Shown one piece after another: positions 29,770 through 38,991 of a DNA stretch of 64,000 nucleotides. The position numbers and the translations under genes were made by a program. The DNA comes from Diacronema lutheri (taxonomy: Eukaryota; Haptophyta; Pavlovophyceae; Pavlovales; Pavlovaceae). The DNA lies in NCBI GenBank assembly GCA_019448385.1, contig JAGTXO010000013.1, positions 558,001-622,000 on the forward strand. Reading direction: 5' to 3'. The stretch's first letter is position 1. Every line of letters begins with the position of its first letter. The notes under the pieces are model-generated. The model was not told the origin of the DNA. It searched no databases and worked only from the letters and a program-made list of their open reading frames with translations.

Positions 29770-30699
29770 TCACTCAGCACAGAGCATCGCGGCACGTAGC
29801 GAGCCGGCAGCACCATCATCGTCCGCTGCGCGCCCGGGAAGCAAGGCGCGAGCGCATGTGCGGCGCGCGCGCTTCGCCCAGCTTGCGGCCACGCTAACCG
29901 CCGCCAGCGCAAGGACAAGCACTGGCAATGCAACGTCGCGCCACTGCCGCGCGCCGCGCCGGTCGACCCGCTTCCGGGCCGCAGCCGCGAGCACGGGCCC
30001 CGGGTGGCTTGCCGCCTCTCGGCTCCCCCTGATAAGGGCAGCGTCGGACAGGTCCTCCAAGCCGCTCGCGCTCGCGAGATGCTGCGCCGCCGTGCGGTCC
30101 GTGACGATCGGGGGCACGCCGTGCGCGTCAGGCCGTGCAACGCCTGCGGCGTCGCTCACGACCGGGATGGGGGCGGCCGCAGCGTCGGCAGCCTCCGTGT
30201 GCGCAATCTCAGCCTCGTGGTCCGCCTGAGCGGCGTCGCGCAGCATGTTCTGCGACTGCTCAAGCCCGTGACCCGCCTCCGCACGCTCCGCCTCGTCCTG
30301 CGCGCGTTCGTACGCCTGCTGCGCGCTCGCGACCGCGCGCTCCGCCTCGTCCTGCATGCGCTCCACGCCACGCTCGAAGACATCTTGCGCGCGCTCGGCC
30401 GTGCGCGCCGCCACTTCCTGCGAGCGCTCGAGCGCGCTGCGCAGCTCCTCCATCTCCGCCGCGGCCATCCGCCCACGCGGCGCGGCGAGCTCCCGCATGC
30501 GCGTCTCGGCCCGCGCCTTAGCGTCATCCGCGTCGAGCAGCCGCTGCGCGAACTGGCCAAGGAGCGCTACCGATTCGTTCGAGAGCGAGTCCACCGAAGT
30601 GGCGAGCCACTGCGCCGTGCGCGCTCGGTCAAAGTGCGCATCGGGGTAGGTGCCCGTGACCACACACGCAGCCAGCATGGCTGGCAGTCCACGCACCAT
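29770..30699 (-). CDS. Coiled-coil protein with one C-terminal membrane helix
   Basis: A 309-residue protein that I do not recognise. The first 20 residues (GLPAMLAACVVTG) may be a signal peptide. Residues about 45-165 are a long Glu/Arg/Ala-rich amphipathic helix with repeating AERAQ, ERMQDEAERA and YERAQDEAERAE units, predicted coiled coil by heptad pattern. After an Ala/Pro linker, one hydrophobic segment (ALPVLVLALAAVSVAA) is followed by a basic tail. The layout suggests an endomembrane or plastid-membrane tether. The start at 30699 is the first ATG in good context; 30678 is an alternative. Confidence 0.66.
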   Translation of the reverse strand: MVRGLPAMLAACVVTGTYPDAHFDRARTAQWLATSVDSLSNESVALLGQFAQRLLDADDAKARAETRMRELAAPRGRMAAAEMEELRSALERSQEVAARTAERAQDVFERGVERMQDEAERAVASAQQAYERAQDEAERAEAGHGLEQSQNMLRDAAQADHEAEIAHTEAADAAAAPIPVVSDAAGVARPDAHGVPPIVTDRTAAQHLASASGLEDLSDAALIRGSREAASHPGPVLAAAARKRVDRRGARQWRDVALPVLVLALAAVSVAASWAKRARRTCARALLPGRAADDDGAAGSLRAAMLCAE

Positions 30700-30812
30700 T
30701 CCTGTCGCCAGCCACGTTTCCCCAGGCCGTTCCGCAAGCACGGCAGCAGGGCCTCCAATCGAGAAGGGGCGGGAACAAGCAGCGCAATTGGTACACAGCC
30801 GTGTTGCGCGCG

Positions 30813-31409
30813 ATGTCGACGGCCGTGTTGTGCACGATTGGCACCCTCGCGATGATGGCGAGCACGCGCCAACCGCTCCCGCTCTTCGACTTTGCGGCAA
30901 ACCCGGCTCTCGCGCTCACGTTTGCGTCGCTCGACGACCGCGTGATGGGTGGCCGGAGCGTGAGCCGAATGCTGCCGCAGCGCGACTACGCGTCATTTGT
31001 CGGAGAGCTCGTCCTGGCAGGCGGCGGCTTTGCGTCCATTCGATCGACACCGGCGCAGCCATGGGACTTGCGTGGATCGGATGGCGTCGAGCTCATCACG
31101 CGTAGCGACGGACCCTCGTACAAGGTCGTCGTGCGAACTGCCTCGGCGCCGAGCATCTCGTACCAGCACGACTTTGGCGGCGGCCCGGAATGGCGCACGT
31201 GCCGACTCGTGTGGCGCGAGTTTGTGCCTTCCTACTTGGGACGCGTCGTTGCCGACGCGCCCAAGCTCGACGTCTCTGCGGTGACGTCACTTGGCTTCAT
31301 GCTCTCAAAGCTCACGGACGTCGGGCAAACAAATGCGAGGGCGGTCGACGGGCCCTTCCAGCTCGACGTGCGATCCGTGCGCACGTTTTGCGCTTTGCCG
31401 TCGGCGTGA
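30813..31409 (+). CDS. CIA30-domain protein (NDUFAF1-like family)
   Basis: A 198-residue single-exon protein. The family signature is clear: LDDRVMGGRSVSRM near the N-terminus, then FVGELVLAGGGFASIRS, DLRGSDGVEL, and the C-terminal beta-sandwich edge PSYLGRVV with LGFMLSKL. In mitochondria the family assembles complex I; plant and algal relatives also occur in plastids. The first about 20 residues (MSTAVLCTIGTLAMMAS) are hydrophobic, more like a signal peptide than a mitochondrial presequence, so plastid or secretory location is possible. The start is the ATG at 30813, 113 bp from the divergent coiled-coil gene. Confidence 0.9.
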   Translation: MSTAVLCTIGTLAMMASTRQPLPLFDFAANPALALTFASLDDRVMGGRSVSRMLPQRDYASFVGELVLAGGGFASIRSTPAQPWDLRGSDGVELITRSDGPSYKVVVRTASAPSISYQHDFGGGPEWRTCRLVWREFVPSYLGRVVADAPKLDVSAVTSLGFMLSKLTDVGQTNARAVDGPFQLDVRSVRTFCALPSA

Positions 31410-31465
31410 GAACGGCAGCCCCTATCGCACAGCGCACCTGGAGAAGAAAAGGCAAACTGAGGATT

Positions 31466-33477
31466 TCAAAGCATCCGCGCGCGCCCCTGTGCGACCGTGG
31501 GCGCACCGTCCGGCGCGTGGCGCTCGCTGCCGCCACCCGCGCGCTCGCACGGCACGCACGGCAGCGCGCGCAACCAGGCGAGCCACCCGTCGGCGTGCGG
31601 CTTCTCCTCGGCGACGCGCGCGAGCCGCGGCGCGCGCGCGCCCTGCGCGCGCGCGCTCTGCGATGCTCCTGACGGCGCGAGCGCGCGCGCAACCTCGGCA
31701 GTTGAGAGCATCTCCAGCGACTGCGCGAGCGCGGAGAAGGGCGGGCGCGATGCGGGCTCGGCAGCGCAGCAATCAGCGGCGAGAGCGAGCAGCATGCGGT
31801 ACAGCGCGGCGCGCGCCGGTTCAGCTGAGCCCGCCGCCGGGTGCGCGCCGAGCTCAGCCCAGTCGACGAGAAATGCTGCCGTGCGCGGAATGTCCTCCGC
31901 GTCGAGCCGCGTCACCGACTCGATGACGAGCAGCCCGAACGCGAACACGTCAATTTGCCCGTCCCACTGCGCGCCGCGCAGCATCTCGGGCGCCATCACC
32001 CACGTCGTGCCGCGCACGCTCATCCGGCCGTCGCGGTCGACGTGCCGTGCGAGACCCATGTCCGACACGCACGCGTACTCACCGTCGAGCTCGCCTTTGG
32101 CGGCGCGCAGGAGCACGTTGGCCGCTTTGAGGTCGCGGTGCACAATGCCCTTGTCGTGCAAGTAGGCCATGCCCGCCGCAACCGAGCGCAGCACGGAGAC
32201 GAGCGCAAGCGGCGAGATAGGCTTTTCGTCGTCGAGCCGCGCGCGCCAGCTGCTCGCGCACAGCTCGACGAGGAGCACGGAGCCGTCGGACGCGGACTCG
32301 CACACACCGTAGACCTGCGACGTGGAAAAGCGGAGCCGTCGGACGTGGAGAAGAGGGGTAGCGCGCGCGCTTGGTGCGCCACTGCGCGCAGAGCCCGCGC
32401 GCGCGGCAGCGCGCGAGCAAAGCACGCGCACGCGCGCGCGTGCACCTTGACGAGGTTTGCGTGCCGCAGCGACGAGAGCAGCCGGATCTCCTGCAGGAAG
32501 GCGTCGCGCGCGTCACCGGTGATCAGCCCAGACTTGAGCCGCTTCGCCGCCATCTCGCGTTTGGCGCCCTCATGCCGTACGTGCCAGACCTCGCCATAGT
32601 CGCCGGAGCCGATCCTGCGCATCCACACAATCTCGGCCTCGTCGATGCTCAGCAGCACGAGCGACTGCGCGCGCACGAGCTCAGGCTCGGCAGCGCGCAG
32701 GAGGGCCAGGCCTTCGACGGGCGGCTGGCCGGCCATGTACGGCGGCGACGGCGGCGACGCCGGGCCCGGCGTCGTGTTGGTCCGGTGCGTGTGCGGCCGG
32801 CCAATGCTGTCTGCCGACCCTCTGCACGCGCTGCCGCCCTCCCTCTTGTCCGTCGGATTGGACCAGCGCGCGGCGCGCAGCGCGGCGACAGCGGGCGCCG
32901 CGCCCGCCTCGCCCAGGCTGAGCGCCGGCATCGGCGGGCCACCGCGCGCGCGCTCGTCGAGTGGCATCGGAGGCGGTGGCGAGTCACGCGCCTCCTCGGG
33001 GAACGCCTCTAGGATGAGACGCGCGCTCATCGATGAGTTGGTGCGCTGCGGCATGACGGTTAGAGCCAGGCTCTGCATCGGGCTGCCGAGGCGCGCGCAG
33101 AGCGTCGACGCTGGCTCGTGCTCGGCGCGATGCGGCGATTCATTCGCCGACGTGACGCCGCGGCTCGGCGTCCAAAGGATCGACGCGGCTGGTCGCGGCG
33201 AATCCATGTAGACCCCGCCGCCTCGGCTTGCCGAGCGCGCCATCTTCATCGGCTCGATCGCAAACATGGGCATAGGCGACGAGCTGGCCGCGGCGCGGCT
33301 CGAGTCAACTCCGCGGCTTGGCGTGCGCGAGAGCGGCTGGCCACGGAAGGAAATGATCAGGTCCGACGGCGGCCGCGGCGAGTCACGACGGTTCACGCTG
33401 CTCGCCGTCCGCCGAGTGGTCGGGCGGAAGGACAGCACCGGCTCGTTCGGACGAGGGGAGCCCATGGAGGAAAGCAT
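31466..33477 (-). CDS. TKL-like protein kinase with long disordered N-terminus
   Basis: Two exons, 33477..32446 and 32314..31466, give 626 residues. The 131-nt intron (aag|gtgcac...cag) joins NLVK to VYGVCES. The first about 270 residues are Ser/Pro/Arg-rich with repeated SPRP and TPSRG elements, probable phosphorylation sites. The kinase domain has IGSGDYGEVW, the VAIK-like AAKRLKSG, HRDLKAAN, and GTTWVMAPEML. The usual DFG is DMG (SDMGLARH), a substitution that still leaves the metal-binding Asp. Composition and APE context fit TKL or related Ser/Thr kinases. The C-terminal 60 residues are low-complexity. Upstream open frame lacks an ATG, so I start at 33477. Confidence 0.88.
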
Positions 33478-33584
33478 GGGAAGGTTCTGAGCACTTCCGA
33501 CTCCGTCCTTCAAATTGTGATTGTAATAATTGAAAAGGAGCGGAGACTTGTCTACAACTTCCCGAGCTGTTGGGGCCGTTGAAC

Positions 33585-34646
33585 ATGACGGGCGGCGACT
33601 CGCCTACGAGCGAGCTCGACTCGCCCTCGTGGCAGCTGCTCGCGACGCCTGCACCGCTCGTACCACTGCTGTTTGCGCCAGACTCGCCGCAGCGCACCCC
33701 TCAGCACGCCGCCACGCCCTCCAGCCCCGTTGCGCCGCCATCGGACCGACTGGCTGGCCGCGTGCCGACCGCAGGCTCGCCGCGTGCCGCGCGGTTCGAG
33801 GTGCGCAGCGCAGCGCAGCCAGCGCGTTCGACGCACGCGGCGCCCCTCTGGCCTCTGCCGTGCGCGTTTGCGCCGCGCGCACCGCGCCTCTCGTCGTGCC
33901 TGCCGGCGGCAGCGACGCCAGCCGCGCTCGGCACGTGCCCGAGCAGGGGACGGCTGCTGCTCGCGGCGGCCTCCGGGCGGCTTCTCGGCGCGATGCCCGT
34001 CGCGATGAACCGAACGCTCGGTCAGCGCACCATAGCGCATGGCGGGCATCCCGGCGGTGCAGACGCCGCAGAAGTGGAGCTTAGGCGTGCGTGGCAGCTC
34101 GCATGCGCACAGCCCGCTGCACGGGGCTCGCCACCGGCGCGCTGGGGCGCGCAGCACGGCCTCAGCCCGCGCCCATCGGCGAGCATGCAGCACCGCTGCT
34201 GCATGTCGCGCGCAGCGACCACGCCGCTGGGAGAGAGCACGCACGTTGCGACCGGCAACATGCTGTGCACGCCAGGGACAGGGGATGCGGACGATGACGC
34301 CGGCACGCGTGCACGCAAGGCTGGCTCGAGCCGCTCACCTCGACGCATCAGCGTCGCGCGAAAGCGCCCACTTGCCGTGCTTGATTCGAACGCGCGCGGG
34401 GACCTCACGGACGGCTCGCAACCAGTCGCCGCCGTCAAGCGTCGCGACGACGCAGGCGTGCAGCGGCTGCACGCCTGCGTGCAGCGGACGACTCGCAACC
34501 AGTCGCCGGCGAAGAGCGCGCCGGCGGGGCCCCGCGCGGCGGCTTCGACCGGGCACACGGCGACCGGAGGAGGGCCAGTTCATGACACGTTGGCGACCGG
34601 CAGAATCCAGCTGAGTGGCGCCACCGTGCTGCCCCGGTCCTTGTAG
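33585..34646 (+). CDS. Unrecognised Ser/Pro/Ala-rich protein
   Basis: An open frame of 353 residues with no domain I recognise. The N-terminus (SPTSELDSPSWQLL and APDSPQRTPQH) has several SP/TP sites. Much of the rest is Ala/Arg-rich with RKRPLAVLD in a basic patch. A short inverted repeat around 34450-34485 (ctgcacgcctgcgtgcag) encodes LHACVQR. Its start is 107 bp from the divergent kinase gene, which fits the window's gene pairing. An intron may be hidden; the C-terminal third could be noncoding. Confidence 0.42.
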   Translation: MTGGDSPTSELDSPSWQLLATPAPLVPLLFAPDSPQRTPQHAATPSSPVAPPSDRLAGRVPTAGSPRAARFEVRSAAQPARSTHAAPLWPLPCAFAPRAPRLSSCLPAAATPAALGTCPSRGRLLLAAASGRLLGAMPVAMNRTLGQRTIAHGGHPGGADAAEVELRRAWQLACAQPAARGSPPARWGAQHGLSPRPSASMQHRCCMSRAATTPLGESTHVATGNMLCTPGTGDADDDAGTRARKAGSSRSPRRISVARKRPLAVLDSNARGDLTDGSQPVAAVKRRDDAGVQRLHACVQRTTRNQSPAKSAPAGPRAAASTGHTATGGGPVHDTLATGRIQLSGATVLPRSL

Positions 34647-34904
34647 GTGTGCGCTCGCCGCGCGCCCTGAAAGGTCTTGGCGTGCGCGATGCCTGAAAGA
34701 GGCTTGCATCGAACGCGCGGCTCCTCGACACCGTCGGCAAGATGCACGCTCACCATGAGCTCGCGACTCGCAGAGCACGCCGCGCGAGTTCGCGCGTGTT
34801 TGAGGTTTCCTTCCCCCCACCCCCCGGCCTTTCCTCGTCCCTCCCCACCAACCTCCACGAAAATATTTGCCGCCGGGGCATCTCCCTCGCTGATCTTGAA
34901 CGCG

Positions 34905-35979
34905 ATGCGCGCTTTCATCGTCGCGTGCGCCCTCGTGCTCGGCGAGACGAGGCTTGCGACGGGCTTCGCGCCGGCGGGCGGTTCGGCCAGAACGGGGGTT
35001 GTGCTGCGCCATTCTCGCGCCGAGCGACCCTTCGCGAGCTTACGCGTGGCCGCAAGCGCGGCGGCAGCGCTGCCCGCGCCGTCGCCGCAATCCCCTCTGC
35101 CGGCGCCGTCGCCGTCGTTCGCGGTCGGCAGCAAAGTGTTGAACCTCTACTCGGTCTTTTTCCTCGTACTCAACGTGCTGTCCCTTTGCGTGGCGTACCC
35201 GCTCCTTGCCGTTGCCTCCGCCTGGTCGTTCTTGTTTGACCGCAAGCGCCGTCGCGCGATCGACGCGGTCGTGGCGCTCTGGGCGCGGCTGTGCCTGACG
35301 CTCTTCTTCTTCTCGCGCGTGCGCGTGGAGGGCGCGGAGCACCTGCCCGCACGCGGGCAGCCGGCGTTATTCACGCCCAACCATTGCTCCTTCCTCGACA
35401 TTTTCGCACTCTCCGGCTTCTTGCCCCGGCCGCTCAAGTACGTCTCAAAGGTCGAGATCCTGCGCATTCCGCTGATCGGCTGGGCCATGCAGCTCGCGGG
35501 GCATATCGCGCTGCGCCGCGCCGACCGGAAGAGCCAGCTGGCCACCTTCCGTGACTCTGTGGCGTGCCTCAAGGACGGCAACAACCTCGTGCGTCCGCGC
35601 GCGCGTCCGCACCGCACACGTTGGCGCGCTCGCGCGCTCGCCTGCCGACTCGCCCAAGCGCGCCCGTGGTGCGCCGCGCACGCTCGCACAGGTCACGTTC
35701 CCGGAGGGCACACGGAGTCCGACGGGCGTGCTCGGCCAGTTCAAGGCGGGCCCGTTCAAGATGGCTGCTACCGCTGGCGTGCCTGTCGTGCCGATCTCGA
35801 TCGTGAACACGCAGTACGCGATGCCCGTCTCGTCTCTCTTGCCGATTCGGCGCGCGAGCGGCATGAGGATTGTCGTGCACCCGCCGATCGCGACGCAAGG
35901 GCGCGATTCGGCCGACTTGTGCGCCGAGGCGCGCGCAGCTGTCAGCTCCGGCTTGCCCGAATGGATGCGCTCAGAATGA
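34905..35979 (+). CDS. Plastid lysophosphatidic acid acyltransferase (PlsC)
   Basis: Two exons, 34905..35588 and 35692..35979, give 323 residues; the 103-nt gtgcgt...cag intron joins DGNNL to VTFPEGTRS. The first 22 residues are a signal peptide ending in LATGFAP, a bipartite plastid presequence with the diagnostic Phe. One or two membrane helices follow (VFFLVLNVLSLCVAYPLL). Acyltransferase motif I is NHCSFLD (the HX4D active site), motif III is FPEGTRSPTG, and motif IV is VPVVPISI. It transfers an acyl chain to lysophosphatidic acid, making phosphatidic acid for plastid lipids. All motifs are intact. The stop is 15 bp from the transposon's target site. Confidence 0.93.
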
Positions 35980-35997
35980 ATCTTTTCCAACCGATCA

Positions 35998-36057
35998 GGC
36001 CCGTTCCCAGCTCACTTTTTCAGCCCGGCAGCCGTCCGAAATTCGGACGGCTGTCGG
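35998..36057 (+). repeat. Left terminal inverted repeat
   Basis: Sixty bases matching the right repeat exactly in reverse complement. It contains a perfect 22-base palindrome, gccgtccgaa + attcggacgg with flanking agc/ct bases (about 36029-36053), that could form a hairpin or bind a transposase dimer. Confidence 0.93.
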
Positions 36058-36167
36058 TCGGTTTGTATTCAAAACCCGACCGACCGAACAAAATCCGAAA
36101 GTTTCGGACGAGCTGTCGGCGAGGCAAACGTTCGGAAAAAATTCGGTCGGCTGTCGGTATTTGAAAG

Positions 36168-36690
36168 GTGGCGGCTCGCGCGGGAACTCGCGCAAAAGCC
36201 CATGTACGCCACCGAGCAGCACGCGGCGAAAGCGGTCTGATCCAGGATGCGCGCGTCGTCTCTTGCAACGAGTGCGACGCTACCCTCGACGGCAAGCCCG
36301 GCGACGGCGACGAGGTGCCCAGCCTCGTCACGAACGACGGGGTCGAAGACGACTCGGACGGCGAGCCGGACGTGCTCTCCCACCAGTTTCGCGAGCAGCG
36401 CGCGCGGGCGAGCGCCGCTGCGGCGGCGCGCCCGCTGGTTAGCGGCGTCACGCCTGGCCTGGGCTTGATCCGCTGCGTCTCCTCCTTCTCGTCCCAGAAG
36501 AAGATCCAGATGCTCAAGACGACCTGCTAGACGGGCGGTGGGTACGCCGCCTCCGAGATGGAGCTCGACGCGTCGCATCGCTTTGTGCACATCCCGAACG
36601 ACGAGATGAAGAAGCTGAGCAAGAAGCCGAATAAGGAGAAGGGCTACTCGTACCTCGACTACCACCTCGCGAAGTACGCTGTCTTCAAGT
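36168..36690 (+). pseudogene. Transposon-internal decayed open frame
   Basis: A plus-strand frame reads through acidic sequence (SLVTNDGVEDDSDGEPD) and then basic sequence with LSKKPNKEKGYSYLDYH. It is broken by a tag at 36528-36530 and ends at a taa near 36688. No domain is recognised. It is probably part of the element's accessory gene, either decayed or with introns I cannot place. A further fragment starting MYPIAMGVPSS (36991) stops at a tga near 37137. Confidence 0.4.
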
Positions 36691-37225
36691 AATTCCGCGA
36701 CAAGTATGACATCGTGGACCACGACTTCGCGCACACGCTGTCGCCGGGGTGCCCGCCTGCGGCGGCGCACGCGCCTCGCCCGCTGCCGGCGGTCCACAAG
36801 GCAGGTGAAAAGCGCATGCGTCCGCTCCCGCGCTCTTCACTCCCCTCATCCCTCCATCCCCGTCCCTCGGCGGCCGCTGACTTTGTGCCCATCGGCATCG
36901 CGCGCCATCCCATGTGGCGGCGCCGGGCTTGCCGGCCTTCTGACCGATCGCCGCGCGACTAGCGGCTTGCCGACTGTCGACGGGCGGCGACATGTACCCG
37001 ATCGCGATGGGCGTGCCATCTTCTGGGCTCAACGGTTCGTTCCCCATCGCCTCCGTCGTCCAGTCGCATTTGCCACGGCCCGGGCGCGGCTTCCCCACCA
37101 CCGACGGCTTCGGCGGCGAAGGCTTTGGCGGCGGCTGATTTGGCGACGTCGACCTCGTCGGCAATCTTTGCTCGGGTAGCGACGTAGACGCCACCGCCAC
37201 CGCCACCGTTGCCATCGTTCAGAGC

Positions 37226-38347
37226 ATGCCCGCATCAGGTATGCCGCTTCCCATGGCGAGCGCGCGCGAACGCTTGGCGCGGCATGCTCGCACGCGCACC
37301 TCAAACCGCCGCCGCGCCTCGGCGCCATGCGCAGGGTCCGCGTCTGCAGGCGACGAGCAGCCGGTGCCGTTCAAGGTGGGCAAAGCGGTCGCGAAGGGCG
37401 CCCGATTTACCGTCAACTTTCTGGCGCGACTTGCGTTGTGCATCGCCTCGCCAGCGGTGCGAGAGGAGCTCGCGCTCGAGCATGGCCGCCGGAGCAGGGC
37501 GGAGATCGACGTTGGGGCGCAGAAGAAGTCCGTCTGGTCCGAAGGTGGCCGGGTTGAGCGCGACTTTCACGACCTGTCGGTCATCTACATTATCCCAAAA
37601 GGCGTCGAGCACATCCGCGACAGCGCCAACAAGCCGGTCGAGTTCAAGGTGAACAACCTCTGGGAGGAGGGCGACAACAACTTCTACAGCGGCACGTTCC
37701 TGAAGAAAAAGTACAACGAGAACAGGAGCGAGTACGCGAAGTGCGCGGAGAAGTTCAACCGCTCGGGCCAAAACGACCCGTCCGCCTTTCCCAACTTCGT
37801 CAAGAACGGCGTCCTGAGCGTCATGTTCTACCACTATGTGGTCAAGGACCTCGCCCCGCTGCCGGGCGGGCAGAGCCTCACGCGCGGCCTGCCTGCCGGC
37901 TTCTGCGCCGCGGAGGGCTGCGGCGAGACGACCGACGGGATTGTGGAGCTACTGCCTGCCGGCTGCGGCGCCGCGGAGGGCTGCGGCGAGACGACCGACG
38001 GGATTGTGGAGCTACCGAAGCGCAAGAACCGGCGCGTACTCGAGCCGCCCGACGAGAACCTGGGAGCCCTGGTCAAGGTCGCGACAGGCTATTTCCAGCG
38101 CTCGTCGGAGCCGCCCAAGGCCGCCTCGTCCAAGGCGAATTCCCTCCACCAGGCCGGCCGCAGCATCGTCAGTCTGATGATGATTGTAGTACGCGCCCGG
38201 GTTGCGGACTTCGCCCCCCGGGCAGCGAATCTTGACCGCGATGCCGTCGACTGCGCCGACGACGCCGCGTATGTACGCTCCCTTGTAGCGCTGCCAGTCG
38301 TTCGACAGGTCGCGCAGCGCGGCCTCGTCGGCGGGATTAAAGCATAA
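37226..38347 (+). CDS. Putative PIF/Harbinger accessory protein (partial)
   Basis: An open frame of 373 residues. The segment FLKKKYNENRSEYAKCAEKF, followed by RSGQNDPSAFPNFVKNG, resembles the Myb/SANT-like accessory proteins that accompany PIF/Harbinger transposases (an SG-x(5,6)-F-x-x-F pattern). A near-perfect 63-bp tandem duplication (about 37889-38014) repeats AAEGCGETTDGIVEL. From about 38165 the frame runs antisense to the transposase remnant, so the real coding part probably ends before that. The accessory protein normally helps the transposase enter the nucleus and bind DNA. Family call is moderate; intactness is doubtful. Confidence 0.42.
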   Translation: MPASGMPLPMASARERLARHARTRTSNRRRASAPCAGSASAGDEQPVPFKVGKAVAKGARFTVNFLARLALCIASPAVREELALEHGRRSRAEIDVGAQKKSVWSEGGRVERDFHDLSVIYIIPKGVEHIRDSANKPVEFKVNNLWEEGDNNFYSGTFLKKKYNENRSEYAKCAEKFNRSGQNDPSAFPNFVKNGVLSVMFYHYVVKDLAPLPGGQSLTRGLPAGFCAAEGCGETTDGIVELLPAGCGAAEGCGETTDGIVELPKRKNRRVLEPPDENLGALVKVATGYFQRSSEPPKAASSKANSLHQAGRSIVSLMMIVVRARVADFAPRAANLDRDAVDCADDAAYVRSLVALPVVRQVAQRGLVGGIKA

Positions 38348-38893
38348 CGTGTACTCAGCGTTGATCGCGTCCACGACGTCGTCCAACGCGCGATAGAAGC
38401 CGGCGCTGCGGGCGACGTAAAGCGAGCGGCGCAGCAGTACGGCAACGGGCGCGCGTGTCATGATCAGGGAGCCAGTGAGCCTATTCGGCGCTTCGAGAGG
38501 CCGTGCACGCGCACGAACGAGCGCGCGTTGGCGCGCGCGCCGCGCGCGCCGAGACATCTCCAAGCCAAAGCAGATGTCGAGGTACGAGCCGCCCGCGAGG
38601 AAACGCAGCGCACAGGCGAGCATGAGCTCGACCGGTAACGCGCTCCCACGCGCATGCGCCTTGTTCGGCATGCGACGCTCGAGCCGAGGCGAGATCTTGT
38701 TGAGGACAGCGGTGAACGTCGTGCGGTCGACGCGGAACATCCGCTTAAACTCCTTCGCCGGGAGCTCGCCCAGCTTGCGCATGGCTTGCAGGCGGTCGCG
38801 GAAGCGAGCCGGGCCCGTCAGCATCTTGCGCCGCGCGAGCTTCCGCGCGTTGCGCGCGGCGACGATGGAGATGATTACCAACAGAAGTGCCAT
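38012..38893 (-). pseudogene. Truncated HARBI1-like DDE transposase
   Basis: The frame starts with a hydrophobic stretch, then KEFKRMFRVDRTTFTAVLNKI and ELMLACALRFLAGGSYLDICFG, the usual N-terminal half of DDE_Tnp_4 proteins. A 150-nt in-frame intron (38406..38555, gtctcg...cag) probably separates this from FYRALDDVVDAIN. GVVGAVDGIAVKI holds the first catalytic Asp and is followed by NPGAYYN. Family members normally read YYNRKG and continue about 150 residues with the second Asp and the last acidic residue. Here the similarity stops just after YYN, at about 38165, so two of three catalytic residues are missing. Confidence 0.75.
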
Positions 38894-38931
38894 CGCCGCC
38901 GCCTCGGCTGGGAATCGCGTTTCCGCGCCCT

Positions 38932-38991
38932 CCGACAGCCGTCCGAATTTCGGACGGCTGCCGGGCTGAAAAAGTGAGCTGGGAACGGGCC
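38932..38991 (-). repeat. Right terminal inverted repeat
   Basis: Exact reverse complement of 35998..36057. It abuts the tca target duplication at 38992..38994, which is also the stop codon of the dioxygenase gene. Confidence 0.93.

Larger units (their letters stand above)
35998..38991. mobile_element. PIF/Harbinger-like DNA transposon, 2,994 bp
   Basis: The ends are perfect 60-bp terminal inverted repeats (35998..36057 and 38932..38991). They are flanked by a 3-bp direct repeat, tca (35995..35997 and 38992..38994), the target-duplication length of PIF/Harbinger. The minus strand carries a DDE transposase of the HARBI1/DDE_Tnp_4 kind; the plus strand carries a second open frame, as in two-gene PIF/Harbinger elements. 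The transposase is cut short and the plus-strand frames contain stops, so this copy is probably inactive alone. The matching ends suggest a young insertion. AT-richer, palindrome-filled DNA lies just inside the left end. Confidence 0.88.

Noticed and set aside
36001-38990. LTR retroelement or viral insertion
   Set aside because: The ends are inverted, not direct, repeats; the duplication is 3 bp, and no reverse transcriptase, integrase or capsid sequence is visible.
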